Positions 47,469 to 57,553 of a stretch of 64,000 nt of DNA are shown here, piece by piece; position 1 is the stretch's first letter, and the number at the start of each line of letters is the position of its first letter. Source of the stretch: an uncultured Saprospiraceae bacterium (GTDB lineage Bacteria; Bacteroidota; Bacteroidia; Chitinophagales; Saprospiraceae); assembly GCA_937980645.1 (NCBI GenBank), contig CALJPQ010000010.1:62001-126000 (forward strand), given 5' to 3'. Position numbers and translations under genes: made by a program. The notes beneath the pieces are model-generated. The model saw nothing but the letters and a program-made list of their open reading frames with translations, was not told the origin of the DNA and ran no database searches.

Positions 47469-48347
47469 TCAGACAGGAAGATAGCGAAAGAGTAAAGGAA
47501 GCAGCCGCAAGCGCTGCTCCAGCGCTACCGATGGCGTCCGATAAAGCGCTGAGAGGGTTTTCCGAAAGATAACCGCCTTTTCCTGGCGGCTCAGCGGGCG
47601 GCGGTTGTGGCGGTCAAAATCCAGCAAAACCTGGCTCAGGATAGCTTGGTATTTGCGCTGGTTCTGGCGCGCCCGCTCTTCCGATTGCGTGGTGTTGGTC
47701 GTGTGCCAACGATATGCCGTCGTCCGTTCAGGCAGGAAATGAACTTTGGCCCGCGCGGCCACATGCAGCCACAAAAAATAGTCGGATATGGTATAATCGC
47801 GCGAAGGATCTACGTGGAAATCGCGCAACAGCGTACGCCGCACCACCGCCGTAGAGTTGTTAATAAAATTGCCCGTCAGCAACTGCGTAAAAACGTCGCC
47901 TTCGGCGTAGCATTCCCGAAGCGCCTCGTAATCCGGTGCTGCGAAAGAAGCCCCCGTTTCCGAAATGACTTCCACATCCGAATAGGACACGCCGTAATCC
48001 GAATGGCTTTCCAGAAAATCCACCTGTTTTTGCAGCTTGCGTGGGTCTATCCAGACGTCGTCGCCATCGCAAATGGCCATATACTTCGCCGTGCAGTAAG
48101 GCAGCATGCGCGCTGTATTGGCCGTGATACCCATGTTGCGCTCGGCGGGCAAAAAGACCACGCGGTCGGGATACTTCTCAGCATACGCCCGACAGATGTC
48201 TGGCGTGCTGTCCTGCGAGCAGTCCTCGCCGATAAATAGCCGCACCGGAAAATCCGATTGCTGTGCCAACACGCCTTCAATGGCCTGGGCAATATAGCGC
48301 TCTACGTTGTAGGCGAGCATATATACGTGTACGGCGACGTCGGACAT
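47469..48347 (-). CDS. Family 2 glycosyltransferase
   Basis: 292 residues. GT-A fold with AVHVYMLAYNVERYIAQAIEGVL, FIGEDCSQDSTPDICRAYAEKYPDRV, NMGITANTARMLPYCTAKYMAICDGDDVWIDPRKLQKQ (the DGDD motif binds the nucleotide-sugar metal) and SYSDVEVI. The acceptor part ends with a basic helix bundle. It most likely adds a sugar to an envelope glycan in the cytosol at the inner membrane. In the polysaccharide run, 76 bases after the flippase gene. Confidence 0.94.
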   Translation of the reverse strand: MSDVAVHVYMLAYNVERYIAQAIEGVLAQQSDFPVRLFIGEDCSQDSTPDICRAYAEKYPDRVVFLPAERNMGITANTARMLPYCTAKYMAICDGDDVWIDPRKLQKQVDFLESHSDYGVSYSDVEVISETGASFAAPDYEALRECYAEGDVFTQLLTGNFINNSTAVVRRTLLRDFHVDPSRDYTISDYFLWLHVAARAKVHFLPERTTAYRWHTTNTTQSEERARQNQRKYQAILSQVLLDFDRHNRRPLSRQEKAVIFRKTLSALYRTPSVALEQRLRLLPLLFRYLPV

Positions 48348-48423
48348 TGTTTTTGTTGTAAAGGTGTCAAGTCAAAGGCACAGAGATTGTTCTCAGGATA
48401 AAAGGCGATTTCAGACGGCAAAT

Positions 48424-49887
48424 TCAGCTCCGCCTGCCCACCATTTTCAGGGCTTTTGGCAGAAGGGTATGTCGGATAAACTGCACCTCTTCGGTTTTAG
48501 CCAGCAAGTGCAGACCTAAGTAAGCCACGCCAGCGGCCACGGTCAGAAACAGTAGCGAGGTCAGGCCTTGCGCCAGCGATGCATTTTTCAGCCCAAACAT
48601 CAGGCCGCCTACCAAAGCGCTGATGAGCAGCGTCGGGGCAATGTCGCGCAGTTGCTCGCCAAACGAATAGCGCAGCAGTTGCTTGGAATACCACACGTTG
48701 ATGAGCAGATTGATATACGCAGCAATGACCTCACCGATGATGAGGCCGTAAATGCCAAACGAGATGCCGGCGATGATGGCCAGCGTGATGACGACTTTTT
48801 TGAGCACTTCGAGCCGCAAACTCAAATCAGAGCGCCCCAGCACCAGCAGCATGTTGAGGTTGACTGTGCTGAAGTGAATGGTCAGGCCCGACAGGCAGAG
48901 CAATTGTAACATCGGCACACAGGGTAGCCATTTTTCGCCTACCAGCACCACCACCACTGGCTCAGCCAGCACGGCCAGCACCGTCAGAGCCGGCACGATG
49001 ATGAACGAGCTCAACTGCAACATTTTGCGATAGCCGGCCTTGAGCTTCTCGCGGTCGTCCTGCAACTTGGCCAGCACCGGATACGTAACCGACTGCACGG
49101 TGCGGAACAGCGTGTTGATGACCATATTGGTGAAGTTGCCCGCCTGGCTGTAATAGCCCAGGGCTGCAGCGCTGAAGAATCGTCCAATGAGCAGCTTGTA
49201 AATGTGAAAGTAGAATTTGTCTAACACCGCAGCCGCCAGGATGCGCCAACCGAAGCCGAATAGCCGCCGAAAGGACTCCCGGCTGAATTGCCCGCTAGGG
49301 CGCCAGCCGCCCAGTATCCAGTAGAGCACGGTCGTTACCAGGTCGAGCACCATAAACCGTGCGACCAGACTCCATACGCCCCAGCCCAAATACGCCATAG
49401 ACACCGCCGCACTACCCGAAAGGGCTACACCTGCCAGGCGCACCAGCGTCTGCGTTTTGAAATCAATCTGCTGGATGAGTACACTGTGCTGCACAATGGA
49501 CAACGCGTTGACGATGAGGCTGATGCCCATGACGCGCACTATCGTCGTCAGCAATGGCTGATGAAAGAACACTGCGATATAGGGCGCTGCGCCAAAAAGA
49601 ATGCCGTAAAGCAGCACAGCTGCGACGAGGTTAAACAGAAATGTCGTGGACTTGTCCGCCTCGCTGATGGTCTTTTCCCGAATGAGCGCCGTAGAGAAAC
49701 CACTCTCGACGAATACCGCCGAAAAGTCGAAGAAGACCATGACCATAGCCACAACGCCAAAATCTTCGGGCGATAGCAGCCGCGCCAGCAAAATGGTAAC
49801 GGCGAAGCTGAGCACGCTGCCGCTGAATTTATCCAGCACGGCCCAGCCCACCGCCGCCAGCGAACGCTCACTGAGGCTTTGCGACAT
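48424..49887 (-). CDS. Lipopolysaccharide/capsule flippase (Wzx, MOP family)
   Basis: 487 residues with about 12-14 membrane helices. The opening SLSERSLAAVGWAVLDKFSGSVLSFAVTILLARLLSPEDFGVVAM is the polysaccharide-transporter pattern of the WzxC/Polysacc_synt branch, and VESGFSTALIREK is its conserved loop. It flips lipid-linked oligosaccharide to the periplasm. Between Wzc (17 bases) and the glycosyltransferase. Substrate not deducible. Confidence 0.93.
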   Translation of the reverse strand: MSQSLSERSLAAVGWAVLDKFSGSVLSFAVTILLARLLSPEDFGVVAMVMVFFDFSAVFVESGFSTALIREKTISEADKSTTFLFNLVAAVLLYGILFGAAPYIAVFFHQPLLTTIVRVMGISLIVNALSIVQHSVLIQQIDFKTQTLVRLAGVALSGSAAVSMAYLGWGVWSLVARFMVLDLVTTVLYWILGGWRPSGQFSRESFRRLFGFGWRILAAAVLDKFYFHIYKLLIGRFFSAAALGYYSQAGNFTNMVINTLFRTVQSVTYPVLAKLQDDREKLKAGYRKMLQLSSFIIVPALTVLAVLAEPVVVVLVGEKWLPCVPMLQLLCLSGLTIHFSTVNLNMLLVLGRSDLSLRLEVLKKVVITLAIIAGISFGIYGLIIGEVIAAYINLLINVWYSKQLLRYSFGEQLRDIAPTLLISALVGGLMFGLKNASLAQGLTSLLFLTVAAGVAYLGLHLLAKTEEVQFIRHTLLPKALKMVGRRS

Positions 49888-49904
49888 GACTCGCCGGCGG
49901 TAGG

Positions 49905-52271
49905 TTAGTTGAAGTTCGAAGTTTTCGGCTTCACCTTGCTCTTATACTGCTGCTTGGTACGGCGCTCCGGCTCGTAGTAGTTTTTACTCTTGCCGTTGTA
50001 GCCATAGCCATACCCATACGTGGCGCCGCCATAGCCGGGTTTGTTAAAGGGCACAGCATTAAGCACGATGAAAGGCCGGTTCAATTTTTCGTTTTTGGCG
50101 ATGTCGTCAATAATCTTTAGCTGGCCTTTGTAGGTATATCCCGAACGCACCACGTAAAGCGTAGCATCTGCCAGGTCACGCATCTGGATAGCATCGGCCA
50201 CTAAGCCTACGGGCGGTGCGTCGAGAATGATGTAGTCGTAGCGCTCGCGCATTTCAGCCATCAGCTCGCGCAGACGCGACGACAGGATCAGCTCACCCGG
50301 ATTGGGCGGCACCGGCCCGCTGCCGATAAAATCGAGATTGAGGTGCAGCCCAGTGTTGCGCACGATCTGCGAAGCCTTCATCGAGTGGTCAATAATGTAG
50401 TTCACGATGCCGTCTTCGCCCGGCTCGATGCTCATGTACGTCTCTTGTTTGGGTCGCCGCAAATCCAGCTCGACGATAAGCACCTTTTTGCCCGAAAGGG
50501 CCAGCGTCATGCCGAGGTTAAGGGCGATGAAGGACTTGCCCTCACCCGATGTGCTGGAAGTCATCAGGATGGTCTTGATCGGCGCGTTGGGCGATACAAA
50601 GGCCAGGTTCGCCCGCAACAGGCGGAACATTTCGGCGATAGCCGTTCGGCTGTTTTCGCGCACGACAAGCTTTTCCTTGCTGGTGCTCTGCCCTAACACA
50701 CCGTAAATAGGCACACTGGTCAGGCGGCTGATATCGTCTTCGGTCTGTACCTTGTCATTGAGGCTTTCGATAAACATAATCAGCCCGATAGGTAAAGCTA
50801 ACCCTAAGAAAAAGGCAATCAGCCATATCTGGTTGGGCTTCGGGCTGAGCTTGGCGTAGCTGAGCGCCGGCGGTTCTACGATGAGGCCCTTCGGGCTGGT
50901 AACAGCCATCGAAATGGCTGCTTCTTCGCGCTTTTGCAACAGATAGAGGTACAGTTTTTCCTTGACGTCTTTCTGGCGTTCAATCTCGAGCAGTTCGCGC
51001 TCCCGACGCGGCAGGCTGTACATGCGATTTTCTAACGAAGCGCGTGCACTTTTGCTGGCGCCAGTGGCAATTTCCAGATCTCGCCGGATGGCCCGAATGT
51101 TTTCAATGATGGTCTCCCGCAGGTTTTGAATTTCTCTCTGCGTCAACAACAGCTCCGGATTAGCAGGGCCGAGGTTCAGCTCCATCTTCTTGCGTTCGTC
51201 GAGCAGCTGGTTGAAGCGTTGCAGCTGGGCTGTCAGTGTGAGGTTATTGATGCTGAGGTTGGTGGGTACAAATTCGAAGTTGTTTCGGTTTTTCATCAAA
51301 AAGTCCTCGATGGCATTCAGAATTTGGATTTGCACCTCACCGGAAGTGATTTCTTTGTTATACGACGACATTTCTGCCATCAGCTGCGTACCTTCTGCCC
51401 CGAGTTGGATGACTTCATTGGCACGGCGGTAGGCCTCCAGATTACGCTCGGCATCGGAGAGCGTCTGGGCTATCAGGTTGATGCGCTCGTTGACCATTTC
51501 AATAGTGCTCTCGTATGCCTTATTGCGCAAAGCAATGCTGTTAGCATTGTAAGCCTCCAACAACTCGACAAGAATATCGCGCGCACGCTCAGCCGAATGA
51601 TCCTTGAGCGAAACTTTGAGCGTGCTGGACTGCTCGCCCATAATCTCTACCTTGATAGACTCGGCATACCCCTTAGCGGTACCGTACTCCGACAGGATGA
51701 GAATACCAATCTTCGTATCGGCATACTTGCCGGGCTTGCGCGATAGCGTCAGAGAGCCCATCGGCAACCTTAGCTCTTTACCAAACTCGCCTTCGTACAC
51801 CTGGCCATACTCCTCTAATTCAAAGGTATATCCTCCGCGACCGTTATCGGTCAGGATGCCGTAAATCTCGGTATCGGGCGTCTCCGGATGCCAGGAAACC
51901 ACATACACCGGGCTGTCTTTGTAAAGTACTTTTTTCTTCAGCCCGTCAATGCTGGTGTACTGGTAGTTGAGGTTCAGCTTCTTGACTACTTCCAGCATGA
52001 TGGGGGTTGAGGTGAGTACTAAGGTCTCGTTTTCGAGAATCTTGTTCTTTTTGCCCAGGCCCAATTCCGTAAAAATAATTTCTGCCCCCGGTTGACCGGC
52101 ATTTTCGTCGTCTTTTATCAAAATCAGCCCTTCCGATTTGTACACCGGCAGAGCGTACTTTAAATAAAAATAAGCACCGGTGAGGGCGCCTCCCAGAAAG
52201 AGGACGAACAGGTACCAGTAGCGCAGGCCCTTGTACAGCAGTTGTTTAATGTCGAGTTGATTATTTCCCAT
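49905..52271 (-). CDS. Wzc-like polysaccharide co-polymerase and tyrosine autokinase
   Basis: The ATG at 52269-52271 gives 788 residues (MGNNQLDIKQLLYKGLRYWYL); a promoter at 52298-52328 excludes the longer frame. A first membrane helix (about 25-45) begins the periplasmic chain-length domain with GLILIKDDE, a long coiled-coil part (about 270-480), then a second helix (PNQIWLIAFFLGLALPIG). The cytosolic kinase has Walker A' TSSTSGEGKSFIALNLG, Walker A VELDLRRP, and LDAPPVGLVADA (Walker B). The C-terminal tail is tyrosine-rich (YGGATYGYGYGYNG, NYYEPERRTKQQY), the autophosphorylation cluster. It controls polymer length and export. First gene of the flippase-glycosyltransferase-rfbF run. Confidence 0.96.
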   Translation of the reverse strand: MGNNQLDIKQLLYKGLRYWYLFVLFLGGALTGAYFYLKYALPVYKSEGLILIKDDENAGQPGAEIIFTELGLGKKNKILENETLVLTSTPIMLEVVKKLNLNYQYTSIDGLKKKVLYKDSPVYVVSWHPETPDTEIYGILTDNGRGGYTFELEEYGQVYEGEFGKELRLPMGSLTLSRKPGKYADTKIGILILSEYGTAKGYAESIKVEIMGEQSSTLKVSLKDHSAERARDILVELLEAYNANSIALRNKAYESTIEMVNERINLIAQTLSDAERNLEAYRRANEVIQLGAEGTQLMAEMSSYNKEITSGEVQIQILNAIEDFLMKNRNNFEFVPTNLSINNLTLTAQLQRFNQLLDERKKMELNLGPANPELLLTQREIQNLRETIIENIRAIRRDLEIATGASKSARASLENRMYSLPRRERELLEIERQKDVKEKLYLYLLQKREEAAISMAVTSPKGLIVEPPALSYAKLSPKPNQIWLIAFFLGLALPIGLIMFIESLNDKVQTEDDISRLTSVPIYGVLGQSTSKEKLVVRENSRTAIAEMFRLLRANLAFVSPNAPIKTILMTSSTSGEGKSFIALNLGMTLALSGKKVLIVELDLRRPKQETYMSIEPGEDGIVNYIIDHSMKASQIVRNTGLHLNLDFIGSGPVPPNPGELILSSRLRELMAEMRERYDYIILDAPPVGLVADAIQMRDLADATLYVVRSGYTYKGQLKIIDDIAKNEKLNRPFIVLNAVPFNKPGYGGATYGYGYGYNGKSKNYYEPERRTKQQYKSKVKPKTSNFN

Positions 52272-52297
52272 AGTGAAAGATCGGTTTTGAACTGCGG

Positions 52298-52328
52298 CGA
52301 ATTTACGGGTTCTTTTTTGTGAGGGCAA
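52298..52328 (-). promoter_or_regulatory. Promoter of the wzc-flippase-glycosyltransferase-rfbF run
   Basis: On the minus strand TTG (52328-52326), a 20-base spacer, then TAAATTCG (52305-52298; one mismatch to TAnnTTTG). Leader would be about 19 bases to the wzc ATG. Confidence 0.5.
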
Positions 52329-52340
52329 CAATCGTTCCGA

Positions 52341-53315
52341 TTATTCGCGCTCGAAGGGATGCGGCGCTAAAGGGAGTTTCGCAAACGGATGGTAGTACTC
52401 TCCGTTCAACCCTGTGGGCTGGGCGGTTCGGATCTGGTAAGCGAGTTCTACCGCCTGTGCCGCCTCATCCAAAGAGAAGCCCTGCCCTTGCAGAATTTTC
52501 TGATAGCTCAAGGTGTGCAAGTCGGTGAAGCCTTCACTGAATTCGACTTCGCGGCCTTCTACGGTAATGGAGCGGAAGGTACGCTGGCCGTTGGCAGGCT
52601 GAAGGGCTTGGGCCAGAACGTCGTAGTTGATGCTCAGGAACCAGTTCACGCGAGCCTTTTCTAAGCGCAAGAAGCCGCAAGCGCGGTCGTGCGTGTGGAT
52701 ATACACGCGGTTTTCGAGCACCTCGCCAAAGATCCAATGCAGCATATCGAAAAAGTGGATGCCGATATTGGTGGCAATGCCGCCCGATTTTTCGATGTTG
52801 CCCTTCCAGCTGGCGTAGTACCAGCGCCCGCGCGAGGTAATATAGGTGAGGTCTACATCAAAGACCTTATCTTTGGGTGAGGCGTCCACATATCGCTTGA
52901 GTTCCTGTAAGGCTGGATGCAGGCGCAGCTGCAGAATGGTATAAACGCGACGCCCCGTTTCTTGCTCGATTTCCCGCAGACCATCTACGTTCCAGGGATT
53001 AAGGACCAAAGGTTTTTCGCAAATAACGTCGGCGTCGTTGCGCAATCCGAAGCGGATGTGTGCATCGTGCAAGTAATTGGGCGAGCACACGCTAACGTAA
53101 TCCACTGGCCGCTCCGCTCGCGCTAATTTATTGACATAGCGATCGAAGCGCTCAAACTCAGTGAAAAAGGCAGCATCGGGGAAGTGGCTGTCAATGACGC
53201 CGACCGAGTCGTTCGGGTCAAACGCCGCCACGAGGGTGTTACCGGTTTCTTTGATGGCGCGCATGTGGCGGGGAGCAACATATCCAGCAGCGCCGATGAG
53301 AGCAAAGCGTTTCAT
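52341..53315 (-). CDS. wlbA: Gfo/Idh/MocA oxidoreductase, WlbA-like (UDP-GlcNAcA 3-dehydrogenase)
   Basis: The ATG at 53313-53315 gives 324 residues beginning MKRFALIGAAGYVAPRHMRAI, the usual Rossmann start of WlbA/WbpB; the longer frame is extra. VDYVSVCSPNYLHDAHIRFGLRN and DVICEKPLVLNPWNVDGLREIE carry the conserved Glu-Lys-Pro of the family; GGIATNIGIHFFDMLHWIFG is the substrate-domain signature. WlbA oxidises UDP-N-acetylglucosaminuronic acid at C3 with NAD, the first step to UDP-2,3-diacetamido-uronic acids. It has its own promoter (53337-53344) and lies 34 bases after wlbB, head to tail. Confidence 0.93.
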   Translation of the reverse strand: MKRFALIGAAGYVAPRHMRAIKETGNTLVAAFDPNDSVGVIDSHFPDAAFFTEFERFDRYVNKLARAERPVDYVSVCSPNYLHDAHIRFGLRNDADVICEKPLVLNPWNVDGLREIEQETGRRVYTILQLRLHPALQELKRYVDASPKDKVFDVDLTYITSRGRWYYASWKGNIEKSGGIATNIGIHFFDMLHWIFGEVLENRVYIHTHDRACGFLRLEKARVNWFLSINYDVLAQALQPANGQRTFRSITVEGREVEFSEGFTDLHTLSYQKILQGQGFSLDEAAQAVELAYQIRTAQPTGLNGEYYHPFAKLPLAPHPFERE

Positions 53316-53336
53316 AATTGGGAAGATGATTGTGAA

Positions 53337-53344
53337 CAAAGGTA
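53337..53344 (-). promoter_or_regulatory. -7 element (TACCTTTG) between wlbB and wlbA
   Basis: Exact TAnnTTTG on the minus strand in the 34-base gap after wlbB, 21 bases before the wlbA ATG. A TTCG about 18 bases upstream could be a -33. Confidence 0.45.
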
Positions 53345-53349
53345 AAATA

Positions 53350-53931
53350 TCAGGAAATTTTCCGAACACGACCGTGCCGAAGTTCGTAGCGCTCACCGCT
53401 ACCCGGGCATATCGCCTGTCCACTATCATCGAAATGCAGTCGCTCGCCGTACTCACTCATCCAACCAATCTGGCGGGCAGGATTGCCCACGACTAAGGCG
53501 TAAGGCAGCACGTCTTTCGTAACCACTGCACCGGCCCCAATAAAAGCGAACTCGCCGATATCGTAACCACAAACGATGGTGGCATTTGCCCCAATGCTGG
53601 CGCCACGCCCTACGCGCGTGCGGCGATACTCGCTTTTGCGCTCGACGGCGCTACGCGGATTGAGTACGTTGGTGAACACCATGGAAGGCCCCAGAAAAAC
53701 ATCGTCGGCGCATTCCACGCCCGCATAAATGGACACGTTGTTCTGCACCTTGACGTTATTGCCCAGCACGACTCCGCCGGCCACAAAGACATTCTGACCC
53801 AGAATGCAATTGCGGCCTATGCGCGCCCCGGGCATGATGTGACAGAAATGCCAGATGTGCGAGCCTTCACCTATTTCACATCCTTCGTCTATGACTGCTG
53901 TTGGGTGCGCGTAGAAATGGGACTCAGACAC
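53350..53931 (-). CDS. wlbB: WlbB/WbpD-like N-acetyltransferase (left-handed beta-helix)
   Basis: 193 residues from a GTG start at 53929-53931. Hexapeptide repeats run through the whole protein: HPTAVIDEGCEIGEGSHIWHFCHIMPGARIG, NCILGQNVFVAGGVVLGNNVKVQNNVSIYAGVECADDVFLGPSMVF, TNVLNPRSAV, then IGANATIVCGYDIGEFAFIGAGAVV and YALVVGNPARQIGW. This is the WbpD/WlbB type, acetylating the 3-amino group of UDP-GlcNAc(3NH2)A with acetyl-CoA. The aminotransferase WlbC/WbpE that works between WlbA and WlbB is not in the window. Directly upstream of wlbA. Confidence 0.94.
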   Translation of the reverse strand: MSESHFYAHPTAVIDEGCEIGEGSHIWHFCHIMPGARIGRNCILGQNVFVAGGVVLGNNVKVQNNVSIYAGVECADDVFLGPSMVFTNVLNPRSAVERKSEYRRTRVGRGASIGANATIVCGYDIGEFAFIGAGAVVTKDVLPYALVVGNPARQIGWMSEYGERLHFDDSGQAICPGSGERYELRHGRVRKIS

Positions 53932-54098
53932 GGTTGCTTTTTTGCTGTATTGGAAAAATAAACATTGGGAAAACGGCGGCCATCAAGCCAGAGCCAAACA
54001 GTATAGGCCAAAAGTCGTGCCAGCCCGAGGCGGGCAGGGATACCTTCGCGAAGGTATAACCACAAAACTGGATTATTGTCGGCGGGGCGGCAAGTAAC

Positions 54099-56407
54099 TC
54101 AACGCTCCACAATAATACGCCTGCTTAGCGTCCATCTGGGCGTGCGCAAAGACAGCAGGTAAGCAGCACACGGAAGCGCACGCACATCAAGCTTTACCCA
54201 AATTTCATGTTGCCCGCCCTCGATGTACCGTTGGACGACGGAGCGCCCCAACACGTCGAACAGCATTACCTCTACAGGCACTGGTTCCGGCAGCGTCATG
54301 CCTAACCACACATACTCGCGCGCAGGGTTGGGGAACAGGCGCACCTGAGGCTGTTCGGGCTGTTCGCGCACGCGCACCGTTTCTGTTAGTACCAGCGTCA
54401 GCATTCCCGTACAGCCGCGTGCATCCGTTACCCAGAGCGTGTAGGTGCCCGCCGGCGCGTTGTGAAGTGCCTGTTCATTTCCTACTTCAATGCCTACGGC
54501 GTTCGTCCAGCGATAACTTAGCGGCGGTGTACCACCGGAAGCGGATAAGTAAGCAGCGCCATTACTCTGACCTTGTAAGGGTTGTACAAGCGAGTCCACG
54601 GCAATATGAATCGCTTCGGGTTGTTCTAAGACAATTTGCACCGTATAAGTGCAGCCAGTGGTTTCGGAGACCAGCAGGGTGTAGGTACCCGCCAACAGGT
54701 TGGCATTAGTAGCGGTGAAGACGCCATTAGACCACTCGAAGAAGAATGGCCCTGTACCAGCGCTGACACCGACGGCGATGATGCCATCGGCAGCGCCATG
54801 GCAAGAGGGTTCTACAGCATCGAAGTCTAATTGCCCTGTGCAGGCGTTCTGTTCACATGCTTTTGCCATGCCTGTAGCGTATGCTTCGCAGCCACGCGCA
54901 TCGCGCACCACCACACCAAAGGGCTGACCGCTGGGCGCTATCTGAGCGGCTGTGTCAGCCAGAAATGTATAGGGTGGGGTGCCGCCCTCGATGCTGACAA
55001 GCAGGCGCACGCTGTCTTTACCTACACATAATTGATTGACCTTCAGAGTCAATGGCTGGTGTGGGTTGAATAGGCCAGCATCGGCAATGGTCAGGCAAAT
55101 GGAGCCGTTATCTGCTGTGGGAACGTCTGCTTTTGCCGCAATCTGAAGATAATACGTCTGGCCGGCATTCAGCTCAGGCACCAGTACATCGCCGTCGCAG
55201 TAACGCGTACGGTCAGAGCAAAATACCGGCTTTAGTTGGGCGCAATCGCCTTCCCAAACGGCCACGGTGTGGTTGAAGGCCGCGCCGGTATTGATGCGCA
55301 CCGCGCCCAAGGTGGGCGCCTTGAACTGAAACCACACATCGCTGCTGACCCGCACGGCGCAGGGAGGGCGCCATCCGGAATAGGTAGCGCCGACGTTAGT
55401 GGATGCAACACAGGGCGTATTCAGAGCCACAGGAAGGGCCGAAGCACAGGCGTCGTTGGGGAGCGATACCGTTTTTTCGATACGCAAGGTCGGGCATAGG
55501 TCGCCCTCTACGGTAGCGAATACTCCGGCCACCTGAGCATAGTATAGCTGCCCGGGTATAAGCGGAGGCAGGCGCAGAGGGCTGCCCTGGGGGTAGGTTG
55601 CCACTTCGGTTAGTGCTGAGCAATTGCCTCGATATACGGTGAGGATATGCGAGAAATTGGCCTGGGCATCGAAGAGCAGTATCTCGCCCGGGGCCAGGAT
55701 GGGTACGTGGAAGGAATACCAGACGTCGGCGCGGGCGAGGCGATTGTGCGAGGGCTGCTGAGACGACATGCTCGCATGGCGGTTGGTACCCTGCGGGCAA
55801 GGTGCATCGGGCGCCAGGTAGCGCGCCTGTGCGCATACCTCATTAGGTGGCGGTACGGGCATCTGGTTGATGCGTTCTATCCGTACACATAGCGCTCCGC
55901 GCGACAGGCCAAAGGCACTTTCCGAGCCAGCAATTCGGATGAAATACTCCCGACCGGCCTGAGCCTGGAAACACGCCGTTTCGCCCGTAAAGCCGTGCTC
56001 GTCGCGGTCGGTACAGAGCACCCACGACAGGTGAGTGCAGTCGCCCATGAAGATGCTAACGACGTCGTTAAAATCCGCACCAGTCGTCAGCATGGCCGGG
56101 CCATCGAAATCGGCCACCCAACGAAACCACACACTGCCCACGCCCTCCATCTGGCAGCCACCTGTAGGGCCGCTGTACAGTGCATTTCGGTTGTTGGCCG
56201 CCATACAAGAAACACCGGTACTCAACGTTACGGCATGCGTACAAAAGTCCACGGCTGGCCCAAGTCCGACGACCTTGATGTTGTCTAAACCCACCCAATA
56301 GCCACGCGCACCACCATCGCGGTATTCAAACACTAACCGCCATTGCAGCGAGCGATATGCCGACAGGCTAAAGCGGAAAGAACCGTAATCGGGGAAGAAA
56401 GGGCCAG
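54099..56407 (-). CDS. C-terminal part of a frameshifted T9SS surface protein (PPC-like repeats, SprB-like repeats, type A sorting)
   Basis: The frame is open well upstream of the first GTG at 56333: it reads KVAGPFFPDYGSFRFSLSAY and QWRLVFEYRDGG back to about 56420, completing a second jelly-roll domain whose first half is in the next gene. So this is not an independent gene but the rest of one protein of about 1090 residues. Downstream come three pre-peptidase/'DUF'-type units with paired Cys (NDACASALPVALNTPC; VWFQFKAPTLGAVRINTGAAFN), two SprB-type repeats (CHGAADGIIAVGVSAGTGPF; GTPPLSYRWTNAVG), and a type A T9SS domain (RLFPNPAREYVWLGM to RRIIVER). Surface-exposed or secreted. See the frameshift finding. 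Confidence 0.85.
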
Positions 56408-57379
56408 CTACCTTACACCTTCGGGCGCAAACAACGGTATCATTTTTCCTGCCTCATTTTCCAGATAGACGGCAAAAGACTCAGTTCCCGAATAGCGCAT
56501 GATGGCATCGAAGGTCAGCTCGTATTCCATAAAGTCGGTGCCCGGAAACCACGGAGAGCGCAAGCGAATATGTGTAGGTGCTGCAGCATCGCCCTGAGCG
56601 TTATCATCGAAGAAAGTAAAACAGGTTCCGTTCATGGAGTTACCCTGATAGAAAGCGGACGATCCGAGGGGCACAAAACCGAACGACCAGCCTGCGGGGC
56701 CAGATAGGGTTTCGCTCTCCCACCCTGCGGGTAACCCACAGCCATCGAAGGCTTCGCGCAAGGCAAAAGCACCACTGCCACTGGCCGTTATGCGAATGTT
56801 GTCAATGCCGGCATAGCGTCCCTGGCTGCCGGCCGGGCTGGCATAGCGCACGATGAGCCGGGTCGGTGCTGTCCAGGGCAGGAAGGCCAGATCTGCTCGG
56901 AAACGGAAGTTATCGCTACTACCCAGTGGTTCGTAGTTGGTCATGAAATTATCGTAGCGCGCCAGCACGTGCTCCTGCAAGCCATCGGTCGCCACCACCT
57001 CGAGCACATCCTGATCGCCAAATTTGAAGTGGATGTTCATGCGGCATTCGACCTCGGTAAAAGTACTCCAGTCAAATGACGGCGAGATGAGTTCCAGCAC
57101 GTGTGCCGGGGCCTGCTTTCCGCCAGAACGGCCATCTATGAAAAAAAAGCAGGTGCCGTCTATGCTTTGGTCCACTGCATCGGGTACCTGGGCCAGTCCT
57201 ACGTACCACAGGGGTGCAAGAGTATCCCCCTGAATGCGCACCTGCCAACCCGCTGGCAATGCGCACGCGTTGAAGTCTTCGTACAGCAGTATTGCAGCAT
57301 CTGGCGCTTGTGCCATCGCCGGAGAGTAAGCCATTGCCTGAAGAAGCAGAGAGAACCAGAACTGTCTCTTATTTGCCAT
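56408..57379 (-). CDS. N-terminal part of the frameshifted T9SS surface protein (two choice-of-anchor J-like domains)
   Basis: The ATG at 57377-57379 gives MANKRQFWFSLLLQAMAYSPA, a good signal peptide, and 323 residues to a TAG at 56408-56410. The first domain (about 30-190; YEDFNACALPAGWQV, TCFFFIDGRSGG, LELISPSFDWS, RLIVRYASPAGSQGRYAGIDNIRI) is a choice-of-anchor J-like jelly roll; the second (FDGCGLPAGWESETLSGPAGW, LRSPWFPGTDFMEYELTFDA) stops at PLFAPEGVR, where its partner strands continue in another frame as the start of the next feature. A single extra base near 56411-56412 restores one reading frame. Confidence 0.85.
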   Translation of the reverse strand: MANKRQFWFSLLLQAMAYSPAMAQAPDAAILLYEDFNACALPAGWQVRIQGDTLAPLWYVGLAQVPDAVDQSIDGTCFFFIDGRSGGKQAPAHVLELISPSFDWSTFTEVECRMNIHFKFGDQDVLEVVATDGLQEHVLARYDNFMTNYEPLGSSDNFRFRADLAFLPWTAPTRLIVRYASPAGSQGRYAGIDNIRITASGSGAFALREAFDGCGLPAGWESETLSGPAGWSFGFVPLGSSAFYQGNSMNGTCFTFFDDNAQGDAAAPTHIRLRSPWFPGTDFMEYELTFDAIMRYSGTESFAVYLENEAGKMIPLFAPEGVR

Positions 57380-57553
57380 ATTTAGCCCTGTTGAACATGT
57401 ACCCCTTAAACCCAAAGTTCGGAGTTCCGTTGGCACTCCAGGCCCACAAAAACGCCTTGTGCCCGGTAGCGGACATGATTTGGGACAGCATTTTCATCTG
57501 ACAAGTTACGAAGCGGTTGAAAGTCCAGGGATCTGCGGACGCATTGCGGCCCC

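Noticed and set aside
56405..56420. Programmed ribosomal frameshift at the split T9SS gene
   Set aside because: No slippery heptamer or clear downstream structure at GTAAGGTAG; a simple one-base deletion or error explains it better.
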